Source of the DNA: Acanthaster planci
Lineage: Eukaryota > Echinodermata > Asteroidea > Valvatida > Acanthasteridae
Assembly: GCF_001949145.1 (NCBI RefSeq)
Contig: NW_019091403.1
Coordinates: 1,159,561-1,223,560 of the forward strand
Length of the DNA: 64,000 bases
Direction of reading: 5' to 3'
The position numbers and the translations under genes are program-made. Positions within the stretch are counted from its first letter, which is position 1. Each line of letters begins with the position of its first letter. Below the pieces are notes generated by a model. It saw nothing but the letters and a program-made list of their open reading frames with translations, made no database searches and was not told where the DNA came from. Below, piece by piece: positions 11,909 to 25,300 of the stretch.

Positions 11909-14589
11909 TGAGGGAGGGGAGCACACTTCCTGGCAAGGAATGGGGGATACAACTATGGTTTCCTTGGGGAATTTATGGTTGCAGATTAGAAGGAATGGAA
12001 AGAGCAGGTTGGGCTATAAATAAAAATGATGTCATCATGCAATGGAGTGGAAAGAGAAATGGAAAGAAGTTATAATGAATAATGGCGATGAAGGCAATTT
12101 TGATGATGACTGTGGGCACGGAGCTAATGTTTGCAAAATAATAATTTCATGAATATGATTACATAAAGTAGGAAAAATATTGCAGTATTCCCTTTAATTG
12201 AAGAGTCTCTTTTTTGTCATTTTTACAAAAAATCAGCTCTTATTTGAAGAGTCTTCAAAGTTTGTCTGACAAACTTTGGTAAATAACACTATCTCAAACA
12301 AAATTCTCAACAAATCACCCTTGCCTTCTATACACTACTATTATAGTTCTGTGTAAGGCTTCATCCATAGTACTATCCTAAGGCTATGTTTATCCTTTTT
12401 GGTAATTGTACGTCAGCATTTCAGCTCCTTAAAACTTTCTCAACGACAAGATTTTCAGTTTGGCGTTTTGTGTCGGACACTGTTACTGATGGAGTATATT
12501 GATGACTGCTCATTAGCCGTGGTAATTGGGCGATTAGCCGTCACTGAAGATAGCATCGCGTAGACACGGTTAAAAGGACACGAACCCAATGTGGCTTTGC
12601 AAACAGTATCACAAAAGCAGGGAATATGCTGACCTTCCTAGTTAGAATGTTGCAACTTGGAAGAACACGAAATTATGTGAACAATCAGTCGTTTTTAACC
12701 GATAAATCTCGGAGGCTCGGATGGGATCCAAACCCGTGTCGTTAAAACCTTTACTCCGAATGTCTTTCCTCCCATTTTCCTGCCAAACTAGTCTCACATG
12801 TGTATACTGCAGTTCCGAAGTTTAATTTTTGACCCGAGTTAATTTGTTCCTGCGTATTACGCGCGTGAAATACCCTTGGTTTTTGCTACCGGATTTACGC
12901 GCTTCAAGTTTGGCTGCCAGCCAGTTTTTCCTTCTGGCGTTACGCGCTACTAGTGTTACGCGACAATAGAAAACTTCGTAATACAAGCACAAAAAATGAT
13001 TTTCGCGTGTTCTTTAAAGCCAGCTTTATTTTCAAAGGAAACTACAAGATGTGGGTAAACAAAAACAACAAATGGGCATGTGGTTAAAAAAATCGTATAG
13101 GCCTACCGGTACTCTGACAGGACAAAATGAACAGTTTAACATAGTTATTGGACTACCGGTATTGATCGTGAGAGAAAACAAACATTATAATGAAGAAACT
13201 GACCAGTCCCTTCAAAAACATCGCATGAAATATACTTATATGTAGTTACCATAATCAAAGAGGTCTACACTTTTTAATTTCTATATATAATTATTATCGT
13301 CAGTATACTGAAGCATAACAAATTGTTCGTCTGTTTTGATATCATTTTGAAATCTTGCTTTACAAGAACGAATCCTCTCTTTGCTTGATCATACCATGCA
13401 TGGAGGTAGGAAAAGATCCCAGCTATACCAAACTAGTATCGCCACAAACAACCAGACAATAAGAACTAACAGACCGGGTTGAACTCCTATAGTGCAACGT
13501 ATCACCCGCTCGTCAGCACACAGATCAAGGGCCCAGCAAACATCATAAGTGAGCGAGTTAAGAAGGAGAGAGATCTTTATGTTGCCATGCCACCCGCTCC
13601 CCCACCCCAGGGGGTTGGCGGGTGTCCGAGACAAAGGGAGGGAGATTTGGCCAGGTGTTTGTCTCCTTTGTCCCAGGCGTGACTTCACAGGTTGTCGAAA
13701 CAAAATGATAGTCGCTTCCCAGAAAGCACACCGACTAACGGTGCACCGGACATTCTGAGAGAGCTTGGGATAAACCCGAGCGAGTGCGCGTTCTGCTTAC
13801 TTTTGGTCCACGTGAAAATTGCTTTGCACTATTAGATGAGAATTGACCGGTTGTGGGCCCAGGACCACAGCTGAACAGTTAGTAAACTCTTTACGGATTT
13901 GGTCAGAGTCGTGCATGATAAACGTGCGCGGTAGCTTTTATATGGGTTGAAATCTTGTGACAACAGGAAAAAGGTAGGAATTTTTTCAGGCACAGAAATT
14001 GAACACGGTGAGCAGTGACGGAAATTCGCATAATGAATGAAAACACTATAAATTAAGGATCACATGCAATGTCAATGATGCATTGGAACATCTCGTGAGG
14101 ATTCTGTCTTCCATCGTGCAACAGTTTCCATTCTTTAAACATGTCATCTCACTCCTTCAGTCCTTTACCTTTTGACCCCAATCACACCCATGACTCTACA
14201 ATTAACAAGTCAGTGTTATGTGCGTCTCAAATTATCATTTCTCTACGTGCGCGACACTTGACGGCCAACCGGCGAGAAATCACCGTGTGACAAAGCAGAC
14301 CGCCTACGGGCGCCGGCCAATTTTCTCAGGACGACAATCCAAATTTACCGCCGTGTCACCCCAATGATTGCCCCCTCGACGTCTTCACGCCACAAAACAG
14401 CCACTTTTGTCTGCCCTCTTTCGCTATGTGACAGTACCAATTGACTTTCAATCTCCGTCGACAATCACCCGACCAGTCATCACGTTAATAACCTCCTTTT
14501 ATTAACACTAGTTTATTTTTCTTTCCATGACACCCCCGTTTATGTGCTAATTGGCGTCATAATTTAAGCACGCATCGGAATACAGGCGT

Positions 14590-14743
14590 TTCACAATAGT
14601 GCGCCTCCAAGAGTTTGCAACGCACTAACCAATCATAATGCGCGAAATCTGTCGACCCAATGCGCGTTTGGAAATAGTCGACAGATTCCGCGCTTTGTGA
14701 TTGGCCAACGCATTGCAAACGCTCGGAGGCGCACTATTGTGAA
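14590..14743. mobile_element. Fold-back (MITE-like) element with long inverted arms
   Basis: Two arms of about 65 bp are inverted copies of one another. The outer ends are TTCACAATAGTGCGCCTCC and its reverse complement GGAGGCGCACTATTGTGAA. The inner ends meet around GTCGAC at 14651-14656 and 14678-14683. Only a short spacer separates the arms, so the transcript would form one long hairpin. The arms carry several mismatches and small indels, so the insertion is not brand new. There is no coding content. The element is a non-autonomous inverted-repeat transposon relic or another palindrome-forming repeat. Confidence 0.75.
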
Positions 14744-16380
14744 TTGCAGGTATTAGACACGATGGTGTTCCCTAATTCTGGTCTCCTGGAGAGAAGCGAT
14801 TAAGGGCGGGGCTGTGGCAAGGAGGGGCATTAAACGATGAACTAGACCCCCCAAATAACCATATAGAACTGGTTTTAGATCCTGCTAATCCTGAATTCTT
14901 GTCAGTAATAGTTAGGCAATTGCCGATGAGCGCATTTTGTGGAGTCCTGTGACGCACTTATTAAAGAGATAAATCATTCCCACGATAATGTGTCGTCAAG
15001 AAAATCCCGTAAATGTTGTGTCTCGTCTTCTTCACTCGCAGAACAACAGTATGAAAACCTTTGATACATCTCTTCAAGTAAGGTGGTTTTTCAGCTAAGA
15101 ATTGAAACTGAAGTCAGGACAGTTGGTTGCATTTTAAACAAAGTAGTACCAGTGCATGTGCTGATTCCGAAACTGTTCGACATTGAAGGATTTCGAAACA
15201 ACACTTTTGTCAATTTAAACATACATGTGAAATATTTGAAACGGTCCTTTTTAATCTTTTAAAATCAGGTCTGGGAAAAGTGTCAGTTCTAAAGGCATAA
15301 AATGCACGAGTAGGCGTATGCATAAATCAAACATTGAAAGACGCCTAGGATATAAATGGGTCAATTTCTTATTGAATTCAGGGAGAAAGAATTTACCATC
15401 TGTTTAAAAAAAGTCTTTTGGAGACTCTAGCACTCTCGTTCAAATCCGTCTTTGCTGGATATGTCTTACGCGCACGATGGAATATTTTGTTAGATGTGAT
15501 GCCATGAAATGTGAAAGAAACTGTTTCGAGCATTTAGGGAAACAGAGCGGGTCACACACCGTCTTACACACCGCGCCCCTGTGGACAACAAGCCTATGCA
15601 CCCTCACCTCAGCGGGCCAGGCTCCCGGCCGTGACACGGGTTCGTCGGCGTGGTGTTATTTCTCTCACTGTACATTATAATCACCGAACAAAGGAGTAAA
15701 TTACACAGTATAACAGTATCATATTTGGGGCAGGAAATTGGTCTGTTGTCACTATCAGCGTCTAAGGGGGCATGGACCGGTGATGGCGACCCTGCCTGGG
15801 GCTTAAGGGAGCGGTCGAGGGCTCAGCCTGTACGGCTGGCCGAGGCCCAAAGCCCAATCGTTAATTCTTACCATTGTAGTCAACGATCTAACTCTTTCAA
15901 GCCATAACTCAGCTGTCATAAATATACATAAATACGTGCCACTGTCCAATCACTTTTCCGAGTTTCCTTGTTTGAAAGCCAGTTGATGACAAAGTCGCCT
16001 GGAAATGGAATTATGAATTGTTCCTTTGTTATGTTAATGAAGGGGGCTGGATGAGGGTATTATTGGCATTAACTTGGTCTCGCAGTCACCCACGTGACTG
16101 CATGGAGTGGGCCCCGCACGGGTGAATAAAGTCAGTGAGTGAATCCAAACAGGCACAACTTGGATTAGATCGAGGGTCAGTGCAGTCATTCGCCTGTTGT
16201 TGCAGCAGCATTCTCTCGTCGGCAACATTTTTTTATTGTTCGCATTAGTTTGTCGGTGAGCAGGACACAGTGAATTGACAGACCGTCGGGATGGCAGTTT
16301 GTACGGATCGCTCAACTCAGATTCTGCCTGGTTCTCATACAAGTCGGGCCATTGACATAGTTAACGTGGCTCAGCGAGCG

Positions 16381-19300
16381 ATGAATGCCAAAGTCACCTC
16401 TACATCAAGTAAGTCTTCAGTTTATTAACCCAATTTGATAAAACTGGTTAAAATGTGGCTACTACATTTCCTGACAACAGTTTACCCTTCGGGTCTCCAT
16501 TTGTGCAAAAAGTTTTTCTAGTTTTAAACTGTTGCTATTAGTGACCACGGCACGGGTTCACCTCATGCGCAAGATTTAATTAGTTACCTCCGTTAGGCAT
16601 TTTAGTACGACAGTGAACGCATTTCACTTTATGTCTAAACTAGCCGATGTCCAAACGAACTTAATGATACGATACCTAAGCGACAGAGATACTCGATGAA
16701 CGCAGTAGGTTGCTTGCGGTCTAACAGCGTGGAACGCCAAAAGCCGTGCGTAAGACCAGAAGCGATCCCACGCTGAACGTAAGACCAGTGGCTCCCTAGC
16801 CGTTCACTGTTACACGATTTGCCCCAAACGTGCACTGTGCGCGGAACGTGCTTCAATTTTTGCGGTGGTTTGTTTGCGTTATCTTACACACTTTCGGATT
16901 TCCGACTTGCGCTGTAATTCTTTCCAACCGAATGTAAATTCCGTTTGACGTTTATTTGTGGTAAGCATAATGCCATGTCAAAGTTTTAACAATTGAATAG
17001 TAATAGTCACTGTTTTAACTAAAATGAAGACTTCACCAAATATTCCCTGCAGACTTTAGCTCTACATGCATCGAAAGTCACTTGACAGCATAATAGGTAG
17101 TTGAAATGACAATTGAAACATAAAAAACAAGACAACTCAACGTTACTGTTAATAATTACAACTTACCTTCTAAGTTGGCTCATCAACTTGCGTCACTTAA
17201 TCGCTGTTTTACATTGACGTCTACGAACAGTGAAGCCGAAAAAGCCAAAGTGCGTAGTCATATCAAGTAGAAGAAAGTATCCCGAGCGAAACGATCCTTT
17301 GGAAAGAAAGAAGGAAATATGTTTTAAAAATTGGACCAAAATGCTCCAAAAGTACGAACGATTGCGCTAAAAAGCCATTTCGCAGTTGCAAACGAGTAGT
17401 TTTCGCAGTAACTACTTTCCATTTGTATTATAAGCAAAAATTAACGTCTCATGTCTGTTTCGAGACTATTAAATTTTAAATGCATCAGGGCTACTATCTT
17501 TCGACAAATCAGAATCAATCATTGTGATTTGTGTTAAGCTATCACAAATCAGAGCCTGTTAAGTTCCTCTCTGATTTCTTCAAGTTTGATGACTGAAGCA
17601 CACATAGCCCGTGAGCGGCAACCCTTTATAATCTTTTTAAGTTAGTCCGACAATTTTGAGGCAACCTGAAATTTGTTGGAATATAGTTTAAAACATGCTT
17701 ATCAAGATTTCCGTTGTTCCCACCTCCTGCTATTGCAGGTTTGCAAAAGCCTGCATTATCAAGTTGGATTGCTTTAAAAGACTTTTCAAAGATTTTTGAA
17801 GGAGTTTGTGTCCCGTCAGCGTAAACCGGCTTGAAATGTTCTAATTGACAACGTATTATCTCTGAATGCCACTGGAAATACGCTGAGAAATGTATTGCGT
17901 TTATTACTCCATAAGATTCCCTTTTCGTTATTCCATTCTATACACAGGAGTATATTGCTGAAATTCTAAACAGACGCGCAAACTCACTGACACTCAAAAT
18001 GTAACACCATCTCATCACCTAGCCCTATTAAGATATGTGTCGTGTCGTCCCCGCTCCTCCCCCAATCCAGGGAGAAGCTCCTTAGTTTCAAAGAGACTCC
18101 TATATAGCAGCCCGAGGCGAGGCTACCCCAGCGCATTCTCTTCCTTTCCCCCAGCAGGAAAAAAAAGAACCGAAATCTCTTTAAGCACAAGGAGTTAATT
18201 CACGGATGCTTTAGTTAATTCCAGTCGCTGACAATTCCGACAATGAGCGACGTGTCAGCCATTAGTCAAGGAATTACAGCGCTCTGATGGAGAGGGCTTT
18301 GCGTGCCTCCAATGTTATGACTTAAGTGATCAACCCGTTAATGGAAGGCGACACCTGCAACAAGTCTAGCTGCAGGGTTGAATATACCCTAGTAGTGTTT
18401 TTCACTCGATCGGTATTGGCTGATTTCAAATTAACAGAAGTGCAGATATTAATTTGATGCTTGATTTTCAATACTTCTGGACTTTCTGCGAAGAAAAGGG
18501 AAGTCTTGTTGGATTGGCAGGGAAGGGGTTGATATGTCACTCATTAGTGGTGTTTTTCTTCTGAATGGCGGCACAACACTACAGGACTGGCTTTGTATGG
18601 ACGATTACGCACCTGAATTTTGTTTATCCGCACGTGTGTGATACTCTGAAAACAACATTAAAAAGAAAATACTTGAGCTCTTAGGAAGGAAAACTTCACA
18701 TAATTAAAGTCGACATTCAGAAGAGAACACTCGATAAAAGAAAGGCTTCCTGCAATACCTCAGAAGCCAACTGTCAGTCATTCTTGATTCGATTGTCTAG
18801 AAGTGCCCTCAAAGCCGTCAACTTGGTTAGTCTCTCTCGCAGCCTTTGAATTTGGTAAATGCCCTGGATGAGCAGTTTACCACTCCAAAAAGGCCACCCT
18901 GACTATAGCTTTCAAGGCTACCAACAGAGCTATGAAATATCATGACTCACCAATTTACCTTGAAACTGTTCCCATTGTGCAACTCAATGAGTGCTCGAAA
19001 GACTCATTTGAAGGGAAAGGGCATCATAACAGAACAGTCAATCAGCTCAATTCTCGAATCGGTTCCCTATAACATATAATTTTCTTGCAATGTAAAGATC
19101 TGCTCATTCCTCAGTGGTGCACAAACTTTGAAGCTCTAATTATGTACATGTATAAAGAAAAAAAGAACACAAAAGTAACCCTTAAATCAAATGATGTGGG
19201 AAAATATAAGTCAAATTCCGAACCCATGGCAAAGAGAAAAAACTACAAGGTGATTCAAGATGCAGCGGCAGATGTATTCTGAAAGTTAAGAGCCGTGTGT

Positions 19301-22300
19301 TCCTTGAAGAATAGAAAGAGACCTTTATCCCCACAACACGGAGACTATTAAGAAGCGACAAGCAACTAAAGAAAAGGGAATTCCATGCCGAAATCGGCTT
19401 TCGTCTCAGACAACTAAACCCGTCATTAATAACAGTGAGATGAAGTCAACGCTTGACACGTAGTATGGGGATGAAAGAAACAAAAGTCCGGCTAGGATGC
19501 CACCACGTACACTGAACTCCGCGCAGAAATCCCCTGAGTGTCCACCCACCAGGGGAACAAAGGAGGAGCGGGGATTTCAGCTCTTGCCGGCCGAGGCAAA
19601 AGGCGCTCAAATCCCGGCCAGCCGCAGCGGGTACGACCCGGCCCACCGTGCGTGGCCTTTATTGTAGAAATTCCCGCTAAGTGCGCAGGGGCTGACAAAG
19701 TGAAAGCATTCTCAACGGTAAATCGCCTTTTTGCTCCGGCCCTTAACATTCTGCTTATCATCCGTGAGGTTTACCATAAGACCACTAATCCTTTCATTCT
19801 TGAATGCCCATCTCTCCCCGTAAGGTGTTTAACTCACTGCAAACTTAGATTGCTAATTACACCATAAGCTGAAGTTTCAAGGGTGAAGTTGGACAAGTCA
19901 CAGTGTGACATGTCTCCTCTATTCTTCGTTTGCGGTTTCGAGTTATAACGGGAAGAGGATTGTACAAAGACTTCTGTAATTCCTACACACGTTCAGTTCT
20001 GAAAGAAAAAAGTTCGCTTCTCAAAATAGTAACCGAAAGACTAAAATATTATATCCTCGAGCGAATGCAGATATTTGTCTCCTTAACGTTCTTTAATTAC
20101 TAATTGAGAATATCAGTGTTCACGTGGCATTACAGTGAGCGTCAAGTAGTAATGATTTCTCTTGTCAATGTCCCAACTTGGTAACTTTTGACCATAAACG
20201 TTTATCAAGCCATGATAGTTTAGTAGTGCATCAATTAATGTGAACCGTCAACAAAGAGGTAGGCTTTTTTGTTTCGAAGTTTGTGAAAGCACAACTACAC
20301 GATGTTATGTTATCAAATTAAAGCTGTAGCATGCGTAGTTGATAACAGTTTAATTTCTTTTTGAGCTATCACGATCGTCACCATGCATTATGCTAATCAG
20401 TAATAAGACCTATACATTTGTTTGTGAAAATGTTGACACGCAAACCAACCTTCTACACACCTGTGGGATTACTTACACAATTGACAAACACAAAAAATGA
20501 TTCGATGTTCTTAAATCAAGCAAAATAGGGTCTGTATGGGTTCATTTGAATTTCTATGAGAGTTCTATAAAATCCACCCGTCATTCAATACCGCTGAATA
20601 ATGAGTTATACCAAACCATCTTTGCTCTCTTGCTATCTTCACCAATTGGCTCGCCCAATTAGCTGGATGAAACTTTAAGAAGAGATGATCATTTTAGTAA
20701 GACACTTTCGCAACAATTGAGCTGAACATCTCCTCGACAAAGACCGGACAATGAGGGGTCCGTTGGGGCACTCCACACCGCTGAAGAAAACGTTCGAGTG
20801 GGCTGCCATTTTGCCGTGGTGTGGAGATGGATTGTTAACATCGAAGGTCGTGTGATGGTGTTCAATCCTACATAATAGACGGAGTTATTCTGACGAGTCT
20901 GTACCTTCGAAAGACTCAGATATCTCCACTGTGGGACGTGGCAAAGCAGACACTTGCCAACTCTAGACATTTTGTTTGCGACTATACTTACCTAAATTTT
21001 AGTGATTATGGACCGTGCTCTTTTTTTCTGCACTGCCCAACAGCGCGGCATCTGGTAACAATTCGCTCTAATCCAGCGACATGAGACAATTTCTGATGTC
21101 GTTCGCGTCGCATGAGTTATCAAACTATGCGCGTTTCGCTTTGCAGCAATCCTATTGGTTGAAGGAACACGCGCGCGTACAACATGCACGCGCACGTATT
21201 ACATCTAAAGTTACAATTGGTTTACGAAAGTTTTGCGTTTACAAAATGGGCTGACTAATTCCAACACGGTTTTGCTATTTAATTGGTAAACTGGCGACTT
21301 TGAGCCAGAATATGTGATCGGTCACAAAGTATGTGATAGGTTAGGTCTAATCCTGCAGCCGGGCCTAACCTCTCACCGGTCAGGTGATGCAAGGTTACCG
21401 CGGGACTCAGTCTCTTCTCCTCTTCAGACCACGAGGCCGACCTCGAGTTGGGGCGACAGACGCAAAGCGGGTCTGAAGAGTCACTCTGAGTTGTGAGTTT
21501 GGATGACAAGGGACCAATTAAGACCAAACACCGGGAGACTGTGACTCTGAAATGAAATACGGCAATAGGGCGATAACCAATCGGCCAAAATGTGGCAGCC
21601 GATTTTCTTATTGTCGGTGAATTTGTTCCGTGTAGTGAGGTTGGCTTTTGAAGTCGCCATTTCACCTGCAGATTATTTAAGTGACTAGAACCCACTATAA
21701 TACCCCGTCCATTAGCCCACTACAAATACAGAATTTGTCGTCTATTTCCATACTTACCATTGACAAGATTGAAATAAACACACACTCTACAGAGTGGACT
21801 GAAAAAGCTACAGAACTGTCAACATTTGATTTTTCTGCCCAAGTTGAAAGGGCAGGCTTCAAACGAATACAGAGATAAAGTGGAAAGTTAGTGCATGACT
21901 CAAACTGAAATGGCTATTTTGCAGTAAATGGAATAAGAATACGATTGAGATTGCAAATGAGTCAAAATGGTTGTTTTCACCTTTACGGGGAGAAAACCCC
22001 CGATAACACGTGATCTTGAACTGCAGTAACATAACTATATTGACCTATTCGTGCCTCGGCATCAACAACGTACTTCTTTATCTTTGAGGAATGTTTCCTT
22101 TTGTAGCATACCGCCCTGGGTCTCGAAATGAAATCATAATCGTAGCGATTTAATAAGTGGATTTGGTGATTTGCCACCCCGGGCAGGACTGAAGTGCCAC
22201 TTCACGAAATTCTGCTCAAGATAAGGTCGAAAAATATTTTTCAGTCAATCTGTTCGATGACTCTGCGAAAATCTGCCAGACTAGTTTTTTAAATCATGAT

Positions 22301-25300
22301 TTTTTTCTAGGAAGGAAAAATTCCTGAAATCGCATGCGAGTGTCACGAGGTGAACATGGTGAACTTTTTGCACGCTGAAACCCCAAAACGAGACTTTTCT
22401 AGAAAAAATAAAGACTCCTCTTCCTCATGTTTCTATCGTACAATCATTTTTAAAAAATGAGGGTAAAGTTAGAAACAACGCTGTACATGCCAGCGTGAAA
22501 ACGATATGTCAGCGTCTGAAAGATCTCCTATCCATCTTCTTTATCACTTCTCATTGTACTTTCGTCCAGGTCGCATCTTGGATATTCCTTGCAAAGTCTG
22601 TGGCGACCGGAGTTCGGGCAAGCACTACGGTGTGTACGCCTGCGACGGCTGCAGTGGATTCTTCAAGCGTAGCATTCGGCGGAACCGTACATACGCCTGT
22701 AAGAACCGCAGCGGCGGGTCCTGCCCAATCGACAAGACTCATCGGAACCAGTGTCGGGCATGTCGACTCAAGAAATGCATCGAGGTCGACATGAATAAGG
22801 ACGGTAGGGACAGAAAATTCTCTCTCTAAATATATCAAAATGAATCAAGTGAGACACTCAACTTGATCACTATTTACAGATTGCCTCTCCTTGGCCCAGC
22901 AGAATCAACTGTGATAGAGGGTATGGTGTCATTTAGGACTTAGCTGATAAACTGAAATGAATAACTTTTAAAACAGCAAGGATTTTTTTGACTGAAGGTA
23001 TAATTAAGAGAAAAAAGGGAAAAACTTATTCGACGTCAACGTGGAGAAAAATGAAAATGTACACGGTAATAATTTGTCGATTGTTTCAGCTCCTTTACTG
23101 GCTCCAAAACAGCAGATAAAAGAATTCCCTGCAATGCTCAATATGTTGCCATCTTTTGTGGGCCGAGTCTCCAGGCATCGTGTCAAGGAAGAGCGGGCTA
23201 AGTACGGGTTGGCCAAACGGGCCAGCTGCGTAAACAGCCCCGCCGTGACACCCAGGACAATACCCGTAACTCGTCACTCTCTCGGCACCGGCTTGCCCGC
23301 ACAGGCTCATACCAGACCTGGGGTTCGGGGACCTATTGAGCTGACCGACATACCTTAACAAGTGACTTCTGCAGCTAGTTACTTCTGCGCCTAATAAGGA
23401 GATATTTTTACCCCTAGCGGAAAGTGGGGCTTGAAATTTTGTTGACGAGAATAAGAGAAGACCATTTTACAGCTGAGTAGATGAATTAGCTTGATCACTG
23501 TAACAATTCATCTAGCCTGTCGAATAAGAGAAGACCATTTACAGCTGACTTGATGAATTAGCTTGATCACTGTAACAATTCATCTAGCCTGTCGCATCCT
23601 CTTGGTTTTTGCGCTTTACAGAGCCATCCACAAAATGTGTACAAAGTCTACTGCACCAAAAAACCCACGCATTCATTAAATATTTCATAGGTAAATCACA
23701 CACATTTCTCAGTAAAAGCCATCACAGTTTGTAAAACCATACATGCTGGTTATTTAAAGGCACTATAACACGCGTCGGTATCTAAAGGAAACTAGCAATA
23801 TCCAAGTCATGTTGAAACTACAACACCGTGCCATGTGTACGCAGAGCATAAAATAGATACTACTATGATTGTAATTCTTATTCATGTGGTTGAACTTTAT
23901 CTTTATGACACCACTTTCTCTGTTCTTTGCAGCTGTGCAGCACGAGAGAGGCCCTCGTAACTCCACCATCCGCAAACAGATGGCATTGTACCTGAAGGAG
24001 TCGGCTGCGGCCGCTACTGATGTAGCCAGCCCGTTGGTAGCTGCCTATCCTCCCCACGCTACCACCGTGATTAGCCCGCTAAGCAGGACGGAGACGTACG
24101 GGCCACTGATAGTCACTACATCGGAGTACGCCTTACCGGCTGGCCCATTCCCTTGCTACCCAACACCTAAGGTAACAAAATGCCCTTAGTAGAGCCTGTA
24201 ACTTGCAGAAGTTACGATTACATTAAAGTAATACAATCTTCCAATTTCTTGCCACAATACTTCTTCTTTATATCTAAGGCCTAATTTCACTTTCTTATGA
24301 TGGAAAGGAAAAGTTAAAAAAATTTATATATCTTTTACGAATTGTATGGGTCCAAACAAAAGTGGGTTTTTTAATCGAATTTGGTGAAAATTCTTCTAAA
24401 ATTCTTTGTGGTATGATTCATTAAATAAAATAAAAATTCTTAATTTCGAAATGAACCAAAATTCGATCGTATATTTTACTCTAATTTTAGCACTATCCTC
24501 GGGACTATATTCACCCGGTACACAGTAGTGTGGAGACGGTGTGCGAGACGGCGGCCAGACTGCTTTTTATGAGTGTCAAATGGGCCAAGAATGTGCCAGC
24601 TTTCGTATCGCTGCCGCTGCAAGATCAGGTGAGAATAGAAGTCAAGACAATCGATGATATTCGAACCATGAGAAGCTCTTGAAAAAGATTCCACACAAAT
24701 AATTCAAAGAACATCCTATTAGCTTCCCCCTATAACTCGGCTCCACGAAATCATGTGTTCAATTTAAGTAAACAATGTAGATACTTCATAAACCGTTACG
24801 TGCCATAGATGCAATTATCCACGTAAGGTGCAGACACTGCGGACATTAATTTCACGTAGGCTCAATTTTAATTACGAGTGTAAAAGTTCATCAGGTTACA
24901 TAGCATATATTCTGAAGATCGTTTCACACGACGCTTATCCGTGTCCAAACAAAGATGTCTTCTCCTTCCCCCCAAAAAATCAAAACAAAACAAAACTATC
25001 ACAAGCGATCTTTCTTTATTTGGAAAAGGAGAAATATAGAAACAGCTTTCCTGTGACAAGCATACTTTATGTGATTTTCCCACTCTTTAGCTTTTGAGTT
25101 GTAAATGTTATCCCTATTTTTGCGCGTTTTGCCATAACACTTTGCTACCAAACGTCAGAAAAGAAAAACAAAGGACAAAGGAGTAAAGGTTTTGGTACAA
25201 AAAGGGCTTAGCAAGGAAGTCTTCAATAGCCTGTCATTTGTAGGTCTTGTCTTGACCTGCAGTCCGTAATTGTCTGTTTGCTCTTCGTCTTCAGTTGCTT

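Larger units (their letters stand above)
560..16380. other. Gene-free region between MRPS31 and NR2E1
   Basis: I found no exon here with both splice signals and recognisable protein similarity. The open frames present are short (mostly 60-146 codons), overlap on both strands and have low-complexity content, for example the pyrimidine-rich stretch 3720-3900. Recognisable contents are a SINE fragment near 7080-7235, inverted-repeat elements at 9197-9386 and 14590-14743, and a TTGG microsatellite at 11885-11908. GC-rich patches occur near 8750-8840, 10130-10230 and 15560-15860. Because the region sits directly upstream of a developmental nuclear receptor, part of it plausibly carries distal cis-regulatory DNA; that is inference. 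A 5' non-coding exon of NR2E1 could also be hidden here. Confidence 0.55.

Noticed and set aside
21279-21695. 138-codon minus-strand open frame
   Set aside because: No similarity recognised and it lies inside NR2E1 intron 1 on the opposite strand; overlapped by other chance frames.
22551-22838. Minus-strand and +1-frame open frames over the NR2E1 zinc-finger exon
   Set aside because: Shadows of the GC-rich coding exon; only the frame with [14 protein letters not shown] encodes a known domain.
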